DNA of 64,000 nt from Olivibacter jilunii (GTDB lineage: Bacteria; Bacteroidota; Bacteroidia; Sphingobacteriales; Sphingobacteriaceae): the NCBI RefSeq assembly GCF_900607235.1, contig NZ_LR027848.1, positions 671,241 to 735,240 of the forward strand. Reading direction: 5' to 3'. Each line of letters begins with the position of its first letter. The stretch's first letter is position 1. Made by a program: the position numbers and the translations under genes. Of this stretch, positions 16,895-25,938 are shown piece by piece. Under the pieces are notes generated by a model. It saw only the letters and a program-made list of their open reading frames with translations, searched no databases and was not told the origin of the DNA.

Positions 16895-17731
16895 ATGCCC
16901 GTGGAGTTACTTAGACATATAACTTACAGCAATCAAAGGGAGGCATTTAAAAAACTACTCCCATCTGCCGATTTAACTAAATTTATCGATTCCTATGTTA
17001 TCTTCGAGTCGATAAATTTGGAGAATTGTGTAGCGCTAAGTGATGGCGTGCCCACGCTGGTATTTCTTTCCAATCCGGATATAAACGTAACGTTCACCAA
17101 CAAAGAAAGTTCGATAAATATAGTTGGAGCATGGTGCTGCGGTCAAAACTTAAAACAGGTAAAAATCACTTGTGATAGGCAGATCGATCAACTATTAATC
17201 ATCCGCTTTCAGGCCGATGCCTTACAGCAACTCGATGCAAAAACCAATAACAATCTTCGAGGAGCAAAAGCCTTCCCTTTAGATTCTTTATTCGGTAAAC
17301 CGGCCAAAAACCTATTGGATCTCATGTATACAACGAGCGATATCCGGGCTAAAATTGGATTTTTTGAACAGTTTATTAGAAGGCATTTAACTATGAAGCA
17401 TGGACAAAATGGTATTTTGAGAGAAGCCATGAAATATATCGGCATGCATCATGGTAATATTTCAATACAGGAAGTATCGAAGCGGGTGGGAACAAATTAT
17501 AAATGGTTAGAGCGGAACTTTCTTCAATGTATTGGGATAAGTCCAAAGGAATATGCGCGGACACAGCGTATTTTACGAACATGCAACTATTTTGAGGAAG
17601 GAGAGGATAAGCTCTTATCAATCGCACTTAAAAGTGGCTTTTATGATGAGAATCATTTGTTGAAAGATTTTAAGAATTTTTTTGGTGAGAGTCCGTCGTC
17701 TTATTGGAAGAGGAATAGAAAAGAAAGCTGA
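16895..17731 (+). CDS. AraC family transcriptional regulator
   Basis: This 278-residue protein has an N-terminal ligand or oligomerisation half, with a DUF6597-like start (LLPSADLTKFIDSYVIFES). The C-terminal AraC DNA-binding domain covers about residues 185-275: ISIQEVSKRVGTNYKWLERNF, then IALKSGFYDENHLLKDFKNFFG. The start is set at the ATG at 16895. An in-frame GTG at 16817 would place the TATCTTTG promoter box inside the gene. It lies between def and a fatty acid desaturase, and the latter, 119 bp downstream on the same strand, is a plausible target. Confidence 0.87.
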   Translation: MPVELLRHITYSNQREAFKKLLPSADLTKFIDSYVIFESINLENCVALSDGVPTLVFLSNPDINVTFTNKESSINIVGAWCCGQNLKQVKITCDRQIDQLLIIRFQADALQQLDAKTNNNLRGAKAFPLDSLFGKPAKNLLDLMYTTSDIRAKIGFFEQFIRRHLTMKHGQNGILREAMKYIGMHHGNISIQEVSKRVGTNYKWLERNFLQCIGISPKEYARTQRILRTCNYFEEGEDKLLSIALKSGFYDENHLLKDFKNFFGESPSSYWKRNRKES

Positions 17732-17850
17732 GTCTTGCTTATGTAAAAATAAAAATCGCTAGAAATTAGCTAGAACTAAATCGTCTCATTTTTGTAGTGA
17801 GATAGAATCAATGAACATTTTTGTCGAACCAAGCGATTACTTTGAGAAAT

Positions 17851-18951
17851 ATGGAAAAACTTATAAAACCTACATTTAAAAAAGCTTCAGCTGACGATTT
17901 TTTTAAAAAAATGCAGAAAGAAGTACATGAAAACATTCTTAAAAATCCGCGTATACAAACAGGAAATATTATAAAGTCCTTTTTTCTATTATTTGGTTTT
18001 TTAGGAAGTTATGTAGGGATATTGGTTTTTGGCCATACCAAAGGAGGTCTTTTTTTCTTCTATATATTAGCGGGTATGTTTATGATTGTATTATTTGTAA
18101 ATGCCTTTCACGATGCCGCTCATAATGCTGTCTTCAGAAACCCTAAATACAACAAATGGTTTACCAACGTGCTCGAACTTTTCGGCAGCAATAGCTTTAT
18201 CTGGAAAAAGAGGCATCTGGTTTTACACCATCCTTATGCGAATATACAACACTGGGATATCGATATTAAACAGAGTGACTTAGCACGTATATTCCCATCC
18301 AGCCCGTTTTTTAACTATCATAAATATCAACATATTTATATGTTTTTATTATATCCCTTTTACACCCTTAATTGGCTTTTTATAAGAGATTTTAAAGATT
18401 TTTTCGGAACGAAGGACAATTACTTAAAACGGGTAGTTACCATCCCGAAAATTGAATATATCAAATTATTTGCCTGTAAGATTTTTAACCTGTTTTATTT
18501 GCTGTTTGTGCCGATGCTGGTTTTACAGCAACCATGGTATATGATTTTGTTGGCCTGGTTTGTGATGCACTTATCGGGAAGCGCATTAGGTGTTATAGCC
18601 TTGCTATCAACCCATGTTGATGAACACGCACACTTTCCGATGCCTCCCGAAGACGGGAAAATGCAAACAACGTGGGCGGAGCATCAGATGCGTGTAACAA
18701 AGGATTTTAGTGCCGATAGTATGTTGGCCAATTTCCTCTTTGGCGGCTTTACGCACCACGTAGCCCATCACCTGTTTCCAGGGGTTGCGCACACCTATTA
18801 TCCTTATATCACGCGGGTAATTCGTAGATATGCAGCTGAATATGGTTTGCCTTATCACTGTTACCCGTTCTGGAAGGCGATAGCATCGCATTTCCGGCTG
18901 TTACAAAAAAACGGAAGAGAAGAAAACTTATTTAGGACAGGGGAGTTATAG
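17851..18951 (+). CDS. Membrane fatty acid desaturase
   Basis: This 366-residue integral membrane di-iron desaturase has hydrophobic segments around residues 40-60, 65-85, 165-190 and 210-245. The three histidine boxes are HDAAH (in NAFHDAAHNAVF), HLVLHH (with HHPYANIQHWDID) and HHVAHH (in FTHHVAHHLFPGV), plus the auxiliary THVDEHAHF. It introduces a cis double bond in acyl chains using O2 and an electron carrier. The ATG at 17851 was taken over an upstream TTG at 17821. It is followed 10 bp later by an SMP-30-like lipoprotein gene. Confidence 0.9.
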   Translation: MEKLIKPTFKKASADDFFKKMQKEVHENILKNPRIQTGNIIKSFFLLFGFLGSYVGILVFGHTKGGLFFFYILAGMFMIVLFVNAFHDAAHNAVFRNPKYNKWFTNVLELFGSNSFIWKKRHLVLHHPYANIQHWDIDIKQSDLARIFPSSPFFNYHKYQHIYMFLLYPFYTLNWLFIRDFKDFFGTKDNYLKRVVTIPKIEYIKLFACKIFNLFYLLFVPMLVLQQPWYMILLAWFVMHLSGSALGVIALLSTHVDEHAHFPMPPEDGKMQTTWAEHQMRVTKDFSADSMLANFLFGGFTHHVAHHLFPGVAHTYYPYITRVIRRYAAEYGLPYHCYPFWKAIASHFRLLQKNGREENLFRTGEL

Positions 18952-18961
18952 AAGAAACCAC

Positions 18962-19954
18962 ATGCTAAAATTTTTCACCATAATAGCGCTTACAGGATTG
19001 TTCTCTTGCGGCAACGATGTTAAAAATCGACCTACTAAGAATATAGAAGCCAATATCGAAAGAATCCATACGGATCTGGACAAATTAATTAATGTCGGGG
19101 CTGATTTGGAGATCATTGCTGAAGGGTTCACATGGGTGGAAGGGCCTTTGTGGGTAGAAGAAGCGGCAATGCTTTTGTTTTCCGATATTCCACCCAATAA
19201 GGTTTTTAAATGGACGGAACAAGGGGGCTTAGCATTATATTTGGAACCTTCCGGATATACAAGTAACAGGGCAAGAGGAGGAGAAGTCGGATCAAATGGC
19301 TTGCTATTGGACCGGCGGGGAAATTTAGTTCTTTGCCAGCATGGTGATCGGCGGATAGCCCGTATGGACGCTTTATTAAGTCATCCCGAAGCTAAATATA
19401 CCACGCTCGCCGCCAAATGGAAGGGGAAAAAATTGAACAGCCCGAATGATATTGTAGAGCGAAGTAACGGAGATTTATTCTTTACTGACCCGCCTTATGG
19501 ATTGAATGATCAACATATTGAACAACAGGAGTTGGATTTCTGCGGGGTCTATAAACTAGATACGATGGGTCGCTTAAGCTTGTTGATCGACAGCATCCAC
19601 AGGCCTAACGGAATCGCTTTTAGCCCCAATGAAAATAGGTTATATGTCGGTAATTCGGACAATCAAAAGCCGATGCTCTATGCTTTTGACATTACTCCCG
19701 ATGATTCCCTGAAGTCGGCCGGGATTGTTTTCGATTTTAGCAAATTTGGTGGCGGGCCCGATGGCTTTAAAGTAGATAAAAATGGAAATATTTTCGCTAG
19801 CGGCCCTGGAGGAATTTGGATCTTCAACAGTTCGTATGAATTGATAGGAAAAATACATATAAAGCAACGTGTTTCCAATTGCTGCTTAGCGGACAATGAT
19901 AAAACCCTGTACATTACAGCTAGTAATCAGGTATTGCGTTTGCGCATGCGTTAA
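18962..19954 (+). CDS. SMP-30/gluconolactonase-like beta-propeller lipoprotein
   Basis: This 330-residue protein has a lipoprotein signal and lipobox LFSC (Cys17), so it is exported and lipid-anchored. The SGL family six-bladed propeller is recognisable from FTWVEGPLWV (metal-ligand Glu), GSNGLLLDRRGNLVLCQHGDR, KLNSPNDIVERSNGDLFFTD (metal-ligand Asn), HRPNGIAFSPNENRLYVGNS and GGPDGFKVDKNGNIFASG (metal-ligand Asp). These enzymes hydrolyse sugar lactones or related esters. It is probably co-transcribed with the desaturase upstream and followed by trehalase 47 bp downstream. Confidence 0.88.
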   Translation: MLKFFTIIALTGLFSCGNDVKNRPTKNIEANIERIHTDLDKLINVGADLEIIAEGFTWVEGPLWVEEAAMLLFSDIPPNKVFKWTEQGGLALYLEPSGYTSNRARGGEVGSNGLLLDRRGNLVLCQHGDRRIARMDALLSHPEAKYTTLAAKWKGKKLNSPNDIVERSNGDLFFTDPPYGLNDQHIEQQELDFCGVYKLDTMGRLSLLIDSIHRPNGIAFSPNENRLYVGNSDNQKPMLYAFDITPDDSLKSAGIVFDFSKFGGGPDGFKVDKNGNIFASGPGGIWIFNSSYELIGKIHIKQRVSNCCLADNDKTLYITASNQVLRLRMR

Positions 19955-20001
19955 GATAAAGTAATAGCAAGTCACATCGGAAGGAGCAAAAAATAACGGG
20001 C

Positions 20002-21501
20002 ATGTCCATCACAGAACATTGTTTAACTCCAGATCAAATTTATGGCGATTTGTTTAAGGAAGTCCAGTTGCAACGGATATTCGCCGATAATAAAACATTC
20101 GTAGACGCTATTCCGAAAGAAACACCGGAAGTGATTTTACAACGCTTTCGAATTCAGAGGCAGATAAAAGACTTTTCATTAATCGATTTTGTAAAAGCAA
20201 ATTTTGAACTCCCACAGCCTCACGACGTTCAGTATTACAGTGATGCGAATACCCCAATTGTTGAGCATATAGAAAAATTATGGTCGGTTCTGAGAAGAGA
20301 ACCCGATAAAGTGATTCCCGGAAATTCATTGTTGCCACTTCCCTTTCCCTATATCGTTCCCGGTGGCCGTTTCAATGAGATCTACTACTGGGACTCCTAT
20401 TTTACCATGCTAGGCTTACAAGAAAGTGGCGAGTATGAGATGATTGAAAATATGGTAAAGAATTTCGCTTTTATGATCGACCGCTATGGACACATTCCAA
20501 ATGGCAATAGAAGTTACTTTTTAAGCCGATCCCAGCCACCCTATTTTTCACTTATGCTGGATTTATTGGCAGAAATAAAAGGCGGAGCAGTGTACCGGGA
20601 TTACCTCGGAACTTTGTTAAAAGAATATGCTTATTGGATGGACAAAACCCAAAAGGCCAAACATGTAGTGGAAATGTCGGATGGGCAATTCTTAAATCGG
20701 TATTATGACCAGTTAAATATTGCCCGTCAAGAGTCGTACTATGAAGACGCTCATTTAACTGTTGTTGCGGAAAAGAAAGATTCCCGTTTATTTCGCGACA
20801 TCCGCTCGGGTGCCGAAAGCGGTTGGGATTTCAGTTCGAGATGGATGGTAGATGGCAAAGACCTGCACACCATTGAGACAACGAGAATTATACCCATCGA
20901 CTTGAACTGTCTTTTGTATCATCTGGAAAGGACGATTGAAAAGAGTTATAAACTTTTGGGCGATAAAGGTAAGGCAATCAAATATAAACGGATTGCTAAA
21001 TATAGAAAGCAAGCTATTCATCAGTATTGCTATAATAAACGCGACGGTTGGTATTATGATTATAATATTCGGACTGATTCCTTGTCAAAAGAAACTACAA
21101 TTGCAGGTTTTACGCCCTTCTTTATTGGTATTGCACCGCAAAAAGGAATAAAGAAAGCGGTCGAGATGATTCGTAAAAATTTTCTAAAGAGTGGCGGAAT
21201 TATCACGTCGCTCAAAATCTCAGGCCAACAGTGGGATGCACCCAACGGTTGGGCGCCCTTGCAATGGATGGTAGTAAAAGGTTTGCAAAATTATCGTCAA
21301 TTTGATTTGGCTTCAAATGTCGCCAAACGATGGATCGCATTAAATACCAAAGTTTACCAACAAACAGGAAAGATGATGGAGAAATATAACGTGATTGATG
21401 CCCATGTAGAGGCTGGAGGTGGAGAATATCCTGCTCAGGATGGTTTTGGTTGGAGTAATGGGGTGCTGCTTAAATTTATAAAGATGTACGGAGAGTTTTG
21501 A
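20002..21501 (+). CDS. Trehalase, glycoside hydrolase family 37
   Basis: This 499-residue enzyme hydrolyses alpha,alpha-trehalose to two glucose. Both family signatures are present: PGGRFNEIYYWDSYF (about residues 113-127) and QWDAPNGWAPLQ (about 411-422), plus the GAESGWDFSSRW block with the catalytic Asp and the C-terminal GGGEYPAQDGFGWSNGV. There is no signal peptide, so it is expected to be cytoplasmic, like TreF. A purine-rich AAGGAG lies 15 bp upstream of the ATG. It may belong to the operon starting with the desaturase. Confidence 0.95.
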   Translation: MSITEHCLTPDQIYGDLFKEVQLQRIFADNKTFVDAIPKETPEVILQRFRIQRQIKDFSLIDFVKANFELPQPHDVQYYSDANTPIVEHIEKLWSVLRREPDKVIPGNSLLPLPFPYIVPGGRFNEIYYWDSYFTMLGLQESGEYEMIENMVKNFAFMIDRYGHIPNGNRSYFLSRSQPPYFSLMLDLLAEIKGGAVYRDYLGTLLKEYAYWMDKTQKAKHVVEMSDGQFLNRYYDQLNIARQESYYEDAHLTVVAEKKDSRLFRDIRSGAESGWDFSSRWMVDGKDLHTIETTRIIPIDLNCLLYHLERTIEKSYKLLGDKGKAIKYKRIAKYRKQAIHQYCYNKRDGWYYDYNIRTDSLSKETTIAGFTPFFIGIAPQKGIKKAVEMIRKNFLKSGGIITSLKISGQQWDAPNGWAPLQWMVVKGLQNYRQFDLASNVAKRWIALNTKVYQQTGKMMEKYNVIDAHVEAGGGEYPAQDGFGWSNGVLLKFIKMYGEF

Positions 21502-21525
21502 TTAAACAATTAAGCCTTATCTTTG
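21497..21525 (+). promoter_or_regulatory. Promoter of dgt (TTTG-N17-TATCTTTG)
   Basis: TTTG at 21497-21500 overlaps the end of the trehalase gene. TATCTTTG at 21518-21525 is an exact -7 match, 15 bp before the dgt ATG. This gives dgt its own start site despite the 39-bp gap to trehalase. Confidence 0.65.
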
Positions 21526-21540
21526 TGGCAAACTTGAAGA

Positions 21541-22887
21541 ATGGACTGGAAACAACTACTTTCTGCAAAACGCTGGGGATACGAACATCGGGAAATAAAA
21601 AATCAAGATATCGCGAGATCGGAATTCCAACGAGATTATGATCGATTGATCTTTTCTTCGCCCTTTAGGCGTCTTCAGAACAAAACACAAGTGTTTCCTT
21701 TACCAGGAAGTGTTTTTGTCCATAACCGGCTGACACATAGTTTAGAAGTCGCCAGTGTTGGACGATCACTGGGCAGAATTTTCTATACCAAAAAGAAAGA
21801 AGTGTTTTCAGCGCTGGATGAACAGTACCCTTATTTACAAGAAATAGGAAATATCGTTTCCAGCGCCTGCTTAGCACATGATATGGGAAATCCTGCCTTT
21901 GGGCATTCGGGAGAAGCGGCTATTTCTCATTATTTTTTAAGTGGAGATGGCTTGAAGTATAAAGAGCAAGTAACAGCTGCTGAATGGCAAGACCTCACTC
22001 ACTTTGAGGGAAACGCAAATGCATTGCGCATTTTAACGCATCAATTTAACGGGAAAGAAGCCGGCGGCTTTGCATTAACCTATAGTACTTTAGCGGCAAT
22101 TGTAAAGTATCCATGTGCAGCGATTGATGGAAACGTTAAAGGAAGAGGCCTCCATCGAAAAAAATATGGATATTTTCAACCTGAAAAAGAATCGTTTATT
22201 AAAATAGCCAAAGAACTTGGTATGGAACAAGATGAATCCTGCCAAGAAGTGTATAAACGTCATCCTTTGGTTTATCTGGTAGAGGCTGCTGACGATATTT
22301 GCTATAATATCATTGATGTTGAGGACGCTCATCGGTTAGGCATACTCTCTGCTGTCGAAGTGGAAGAATTGTTGATTCCGTTAACAAATGACGGAAATAT
22401 AAAAAAGCGGCTGGCAGATATAAATGATGTTGATAGTCGCGTGAGCTTGTTAAGAGCAAAAGCTATTAGCACCTTGATCCAGGAATGTTCTCATGTCTTT
22501 TTTGCAAAAGAGCACGAAGTTTTGTCCGGTAATTTTGAATCCTCTTTGATCGACAATATTTCGAGTCACTTGAAAGAGGTTATGAAAACCATTGAACGAA
22601 TTTCAATTGATAAAATTTATAACGCACCGGCGGTTGTGCAAATTGAGGTTGCAGGTTATAAGGTAATGAGCGGTTTACTGGAAGAGTTTGTACCCGCTTA
22701 TCTCAACCACGCCTCATCTTACGACAAGAAAGTGGCCGCGCTGATTCCTAACCAATATAAACGGGAAGAAAGATCTACCTACGGAAAAATACGATCGGTA
22801 TTAGATTTTGTTTCCAGTATGACAGATTTATACGCAGTAGAACTATTTCGAAAAATAAAAGGGATTTCTTTTCCGTCGCTCGATTAA
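21541..22887 (+). CDS. dgt: Deoxyguanosinetriphosphate triphosphohydrolase
   Basis: This 448-residue HD-domain dNTP triphosphohydrolase converts dGTP to deoxyguanosine and triphosphate. Motifs: FRRLQNKTQVF near the N-terminus, the first metal His in RLTHSLEV (about residue 66), and the HD pair in CLAHDMGNPAFGHSGE (about 113-126). HFEGNANALRIL and VEAADDICYNIIDVEDAH (distal Asp ligand) follow. Length and motif order match the Bacteroidota Dgt family. The 287 bp downstream (22888-23174) hold no gene I can support. Confidence 0.93.
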   Translation: MDWKQLLSAKRWGYEHREIKNQDIARSEFQRDYDRLIFSSPFRRLQNKTQVFPLPGSVFVHNRLTHSLEVASVGRSLGRIFYTKKKEVFSALDEQYPYLQEIGNIVSSACLAHDMGNPAFGHSGEAAISHYFLSGDGLKYKEQVTAAEWQDLTHFEGNANALRILTHQFNGKEAGGFALTYSTLAAIVKYPCAAIDGNVKGRGLHRKKYGYFQPEKESFIKIAKELGMEQDESCQEVYKRHPLVYLVEAADDICYNIIDVEDAHRLGILSAVEVEELLIPLTNDGNIKKRLADINDVDSRVSLLRAKAISTLIQECSHVFFAKEHEVLSGNFESSLIDNISSHLKEVMKTIERISIDKIYNAPAVVQIEVAGYKVMSGLLEEFVPAYLNHASSYDKKVAALIPNQYKREERSTYGKIRSVLDFVSSMTDLYAVELFRKIKGISFPSLD

Positions 22888-23159
22888 ACATCACCCGCGG
22901 TTTTACCCGTGTGCTAAGCGCAGAACCGTTTTGGTTTTTGGTATAAAAAACATACATTTATATCAAAATTCATTTCTATGCGCCGTGAGCTCCTTCATTT
23001 TTCGATGATGATAGAAAGTCGCTTCGATAAAAGCGCGGTAAAAAAGAAGGGATTCTTCTTCCTCTTCAAGCGTTTTTTCTTCTGTCGTTAATAAAAACGA
23101 TGAAGTATCTTTAAGAGACCCGCTTCATATTTCCGTTCGCGAATAACGAGCATTTTACC

Positions 23160-23167
23160 TAATTTTG
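23160..23167 (+). promoter_or_regulatory. TAATTTTG -7 box before rlmD
   Basis: This is an exact match to TAnnTTTG that ends 7 bp before the rlmD ATG. It implies a very short 5' leader. No TTG is seen at the expected -33 distance. Confidence 0.45.
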
Positions 23168-23174
23168 CATCCTC

Positions 23175-24605
23175 ATGAAAAAAAAGATTCCACAGGACAA
23201 AAAGCTGCTCGAGAATATTGAAGTTATCGACATAGCGGAAGAAGGAAAGGGCGTTGGGAAGACCGATGACTTAGTAATTTTTATAGAAAAAGCGATTCCC
23301 GGAGATGTAGTTGATGTTGAGCTTATCCGTAAAAAGAAAAATTTTGCAGAGGCGAAGATCACAAAGGTCAAACAGGCTTCAAAACATAGACTCGACGCTT
23401 TCTGTGCGCATTTCGGAGTGTGCGGTGGTTGCAAGTGGCAACATATGGACTATAGGGCACAACTAGTGTATAAACAAAAGAGTGTCGATAATGCTTTAAG
23501 CCGAATAGGCAAGATAGACACCTCCTCTATGGAAGAAATTTTGCCCTCGGCTCATACGGTATACTACAGAAACAAACTGGAGTATACTTTTTCAAATAAG
23601 CGCTGGTTAACGACGGAAGATATCGCAAGCGGAAAGGAACACGAGATGAGTGCTTTAGGTTTTCATGTTCCGCTACGATTCGACAAAATTCTGGGAATAG
23701 AACATTGCTATTTGCAGAAAGATCCGTCTAACGCCATTAGAAATGAACTTAAACAGTTAACAATCGAAAAGGGGATTAGCTATTATGATCTTCGAAATCA
23801 TGAGGGGGCGCTCCGGAATCTGATGATTCGTACTTCAACTACGGGCGACTTAATGGTTGTGGTGGTTTTTGCTTACCCGACGCAAGAACAAATTGTGCAA
23901 GTAATGGAATTTTTGAAGGAACGGTTTCCGGAGATTAGCTCCTTGCAGTATATCATTAATCAGAAAAAAAACGATACGATTTTCGACCAGGAGATTATTA
24001 CCTACGCGGGAAAAGACCATATTTTTGAAGAAATGTCCTTACCGAACCGTTCCGTGCGATTACGGTTTAAAATCGGAGCTAAATCTTTTTATCAGACAAA
24101 TTCAGAACAGGCATATGAGCTTTATCGTATAACCAAAGAGTTTGCGAACTTAAAGGGCCATGAATTGGTATACGATTTATACACAGGTGCCGGAACCATC
24201 GCCAATTTCGTTGCATTGGATGTTAAACAGGTAATCGGAATAGAATATGTACCATCGGCTATTGAAGATGCAAAATTGAATTCATCGATCAACGGCATTG
24301 AGAATACCTTGTTTTTCGCGGGGGATATGAAAGACGTGCTGACTCCCGAATTTACGGCAACCCATGGAAAACCGGACTTGATCATTACCGATCCGCCGCG
24401 GGCAGGGATGCATCCGGATGTGATAGCAAGGCTGCTAGAACTGGAGGCTCCGAGAATTGTATATGTTAGCTGTAACGCGGCAACGCAGGCAAGAGATTTA
24501 GCTTTGTTAAATGAGAAATACCTGGTAAAACGAATTAAACCGGTTGACATGTTTCCTCATACGCAGCATGTGGAAAATGTAGTTTTATTGGAGAAGAAGA
24601 AGTAA
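23175..24605 (+). CDS. rlmD: 23S rRNA (uracil-C5)-methyltransferase RlmD/RumA family
   Basis: This 476-residue SAM-dependent RNA m5U methyltransferase has an N-terminal TRAM domain (residues ~12-70). The 4Fe-4S cysteines are in CAHFGVCGGCKWQH (about 77-90). The catalytic domain has YDLYTGAGTIANFVA (SAM binding), ITDPPRAGMHPD, and YVSCNAAT with the nucleophilic Cys. The assignment to U1939 (RlmD) rather than another RumA-type site follows the usual Bacteroidota annotation and is not proven. A small conserved gene follows 65 bp downstream. Confidence 0.92.
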   Translation: MKKKIPQDKKLLENIEVIDIAEEGKGVGKTDDLVIFIEKAIPGDVVDVELIRKKKNFAEAKITKVKQASKHRLDAFCAHFGVCGGCKWQHMDYRAQLVYKQKSVDNALSRIGKIDTSSMEEILPSAHTVYYRNKLEYTFSNKRWLTTEDIASGKEHEMSALGFHVPLRFDKILGIEHCYLQKDPSNAIRNELKQLTIEKGISYYDLRNHEGALRNLMIRTSTTGDLMVVVVFAYPTQEQIVQVMEFLKERFPEISSLQYIINQKKNDTIFDQEIITYAGKDHIFEEMSLPNRSVRLRFKIGAKSFYQTNSEQAYELYRITKEFANLKGHELVYDLYTGAGTIANFVALDVKQVIGIEYVPSAIEDAKLNSSINGIENTLFFAGDMKDVLTPEFTATHGKPDLIITDPPRAGMHPDVIARLLELEAPRIVYVSCNAATQARDLALLNEKYLVKRIKPVDMFPHTQHVENVVLLEKKK

Positions 24606-24670
24606 TATGCTTTAAGTTCTACGTTTTAAGACTTATAACGTACTACGTAAAACTTATAACGGTAAAGAAA

Positions 24671-25087
24671 ATGAATTTAGAAGAATTATTATCCGCACAA
24701 GCCGGTGACGATGGACAGGCTCCGAAAAAAGATAGTCCCTTAAAGAGCTTGCGCGTTGATTTGAACTTTTATAAAGATTCAATTAAGGAAGTTGCTATCG
24801 AGATTATGGCGGAAGGGCTCTCTCAATATCCTATTTTTATCGCTCATCAACATGAGGTCAATCTGGGCGAACTCATATTAGATAGAAACGAACTCGGCAC
24901 GCAATGGACTATCCAAGCATCCACCTTGGAAGAGTTTGTAGAGAAGGGAGTCATTCTTAAATCGCGAAAGGAACATTTTATAAAGACCTATAAAAAGCCT
25001 GAAGATTTCATGTGTCTTTTCGTTATTGTACCCGAAGGTGCAAATTTTGTCTTTTATCCTTATAAGGGAGAAGAAGTTAAAAGCTAA
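24671..25087 (+). CDS. Small conserved hypothetical protein
   Basis: This 138-residue soluble, acidic protein has no signal peptide or membrane segment. The sequence alternates predicted helix and strand: KSLRVDLNFYKDSIKEVAIEIM, then YPIFIAHQHEVNLGELILDR, then FMCLFVIVPEGANFVFYPY. I do not recognise a domain. It probably folds as a compact alpha/beta unit. It follows rlmD on the same strand. The 65-bp gap contains two copies of ACTTATAACG in an imperfect inverted repeat, which may separate or attenuate transcription. Confidence 0.65.
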   Translation: MNLEELLSAQAGDDGQAPKKDSPLKSLRVDLNFYKDSIKEVAIEIMAEGLSQYPIFIAHQHEVNLGELILDRNELGTQWTIQASTLEEFVEKGVILKSRKEHFIKTYKKPEDFMCLFVIVPEGANFVFYPYKGEEVKS

Positions 25088-25230
25088 AAGTATATCGTTT
25101 AAAATGCATAAAGGTCGGAGAATCACAAAGGCCTTAATAAGGATAAAAACCAGATAATCAGTGATTTATATTTTGCTGTATGTTGTGGTGGTTGTATTAA
25201 AAGAACGTTTATTTTAATCATTTTTTGTCG

Positions 25231-25636
25231 CTTTGGCTTGATCCAAACCGACGCAAAGATCAAGGCTATGGATGCTACCTTGCACCTGATGGCAAAGCAT
25301 CACTGGCGCGTATTGGAGCCGTTTCACTTCTTCAATCCGCTTGGGTATTACAATATGAACCTATGTACAAATGCTTTGCTGCTCGTTGCGTCGATATCCT
25401 CCAAGGCCATGTAAGCACTTCGGAACGGTTTTGCAAGGGGCCTCGATGGGCCGGAAAGAACGGCCTCACAGCGTGAGCGTTAAGAAGATTTAGGATAGCC
25501 AAGGCAAAAAAATCATGTGAAAAGCGAAGCGTGGATTGAAGGGAGGGGCGGCTCCACATGATTTGATCGATGAACCTAAATCTTTAGCGAAGGATGTGCA
25601 GCCTTGATTGTTTGGTTCTTTATGATCAAGCATAAA
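25231..25636. repeat. Intergenic element bounded by long imperfect inverted repeats
   Basis: The arms at 25231-25267 and 25600-25636 are imperfect reverse complements; both contain CTTGATC followed by ATCAAGGCT at similar spacing. Inside is a second nested stem: GATTTAGG (25487-25494) with CCTAAATC (25575-25582), and AAATCATGTG (25510-25519) with CACATGATTT (25555-25564). There are also short GC-rich hairpins, GGCCG-GAAAGAA-CGGCC and CTCAC-AGC-GTGAG. The interior looks richer in GC than its surroundings and two frames stay open by chance. No transposase is present. It could be a MITE-like repeat or a structured RNA. Confidence 0.5.
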
Positions 25637-25684
25637 GAACATATATTAAGTTCACTGAAGGTAATTCCTGGGACTAAATTCAGA

Positions 25685-25717
25685 TTGGTGAAAGCAAAAA
25701 AATAATTCGTAAATTTG
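25685..25717 (+). promoter_or_regulatory. Promoter of the TPP-riboswitch transcript (TTG-N22-TAAATTTG)
   Basis: TTG at 25685-25687 and an exact TAnnTTTG match, TAAATTTG, at 25710-25717 lie just upstream of the riboswitch aptamer, as expected for a riboswitch leader. Confidence 0.65.
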
Positions 25718-25729
25718 CCCGTACATCAC

Positions 25730-25848
25730 TAAAGGGGTGCCTTGTTTTTTTAAAACACAAATCAGGGCTGAGATTATACCCATCAGAAAAAGGAAGCGAC
25801 AAGCTGTACTTTTCTGAACACCTGATCCGGATAATGCCGGCGTAGGGA
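25730..25848 (+). promoter_or_regulatory. TPP riboswitch (THI element)
   Basis: The conserved thiamine pyrophosphate aptamer blocks appear in order: GGGGTGCC (P1/P2 strand), GGCTGAGATTATACCC (the CUGAGA T-loop-like motif), then ACCTGATCCGGATAATGCCGG with GCGTAGGGA closing P1. A variable P3 extension separates the last two. The remaining ~90 bp leader runs to the TonB-dependent receptor start at 25939 and presumably holds the expression platform. High TPP should switch the receptor gene off. Confidence 0.93.
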
Positions 25849-25938
25849 GGGAAGAATTACCAAATGAGGTTATATTTTATTTAAGTGTAGTAATTAACTG
25901 TTGTAACCCCTATCAACGGTAAGGCGAATTAAAAATAT

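Noticed and set aside
24122-24550. Minus-strand open frame of 142 codons
   Set aside because: It lies wholly inside rlmD, whose plus-strand product has all catalytic motifs. The antisense frame has no recognisable domain.
25225-25476. 83-codon open frame in the intergenic element (TTG start), with a second overlapping 48-codon frame at 25268-25414
   Set aside because: Both frames are open in the same GC-richer stretch, neither has a ribosome binding site, and the arm of an inverted repeat forms the beginning. Better explained as a structured or repeat element.
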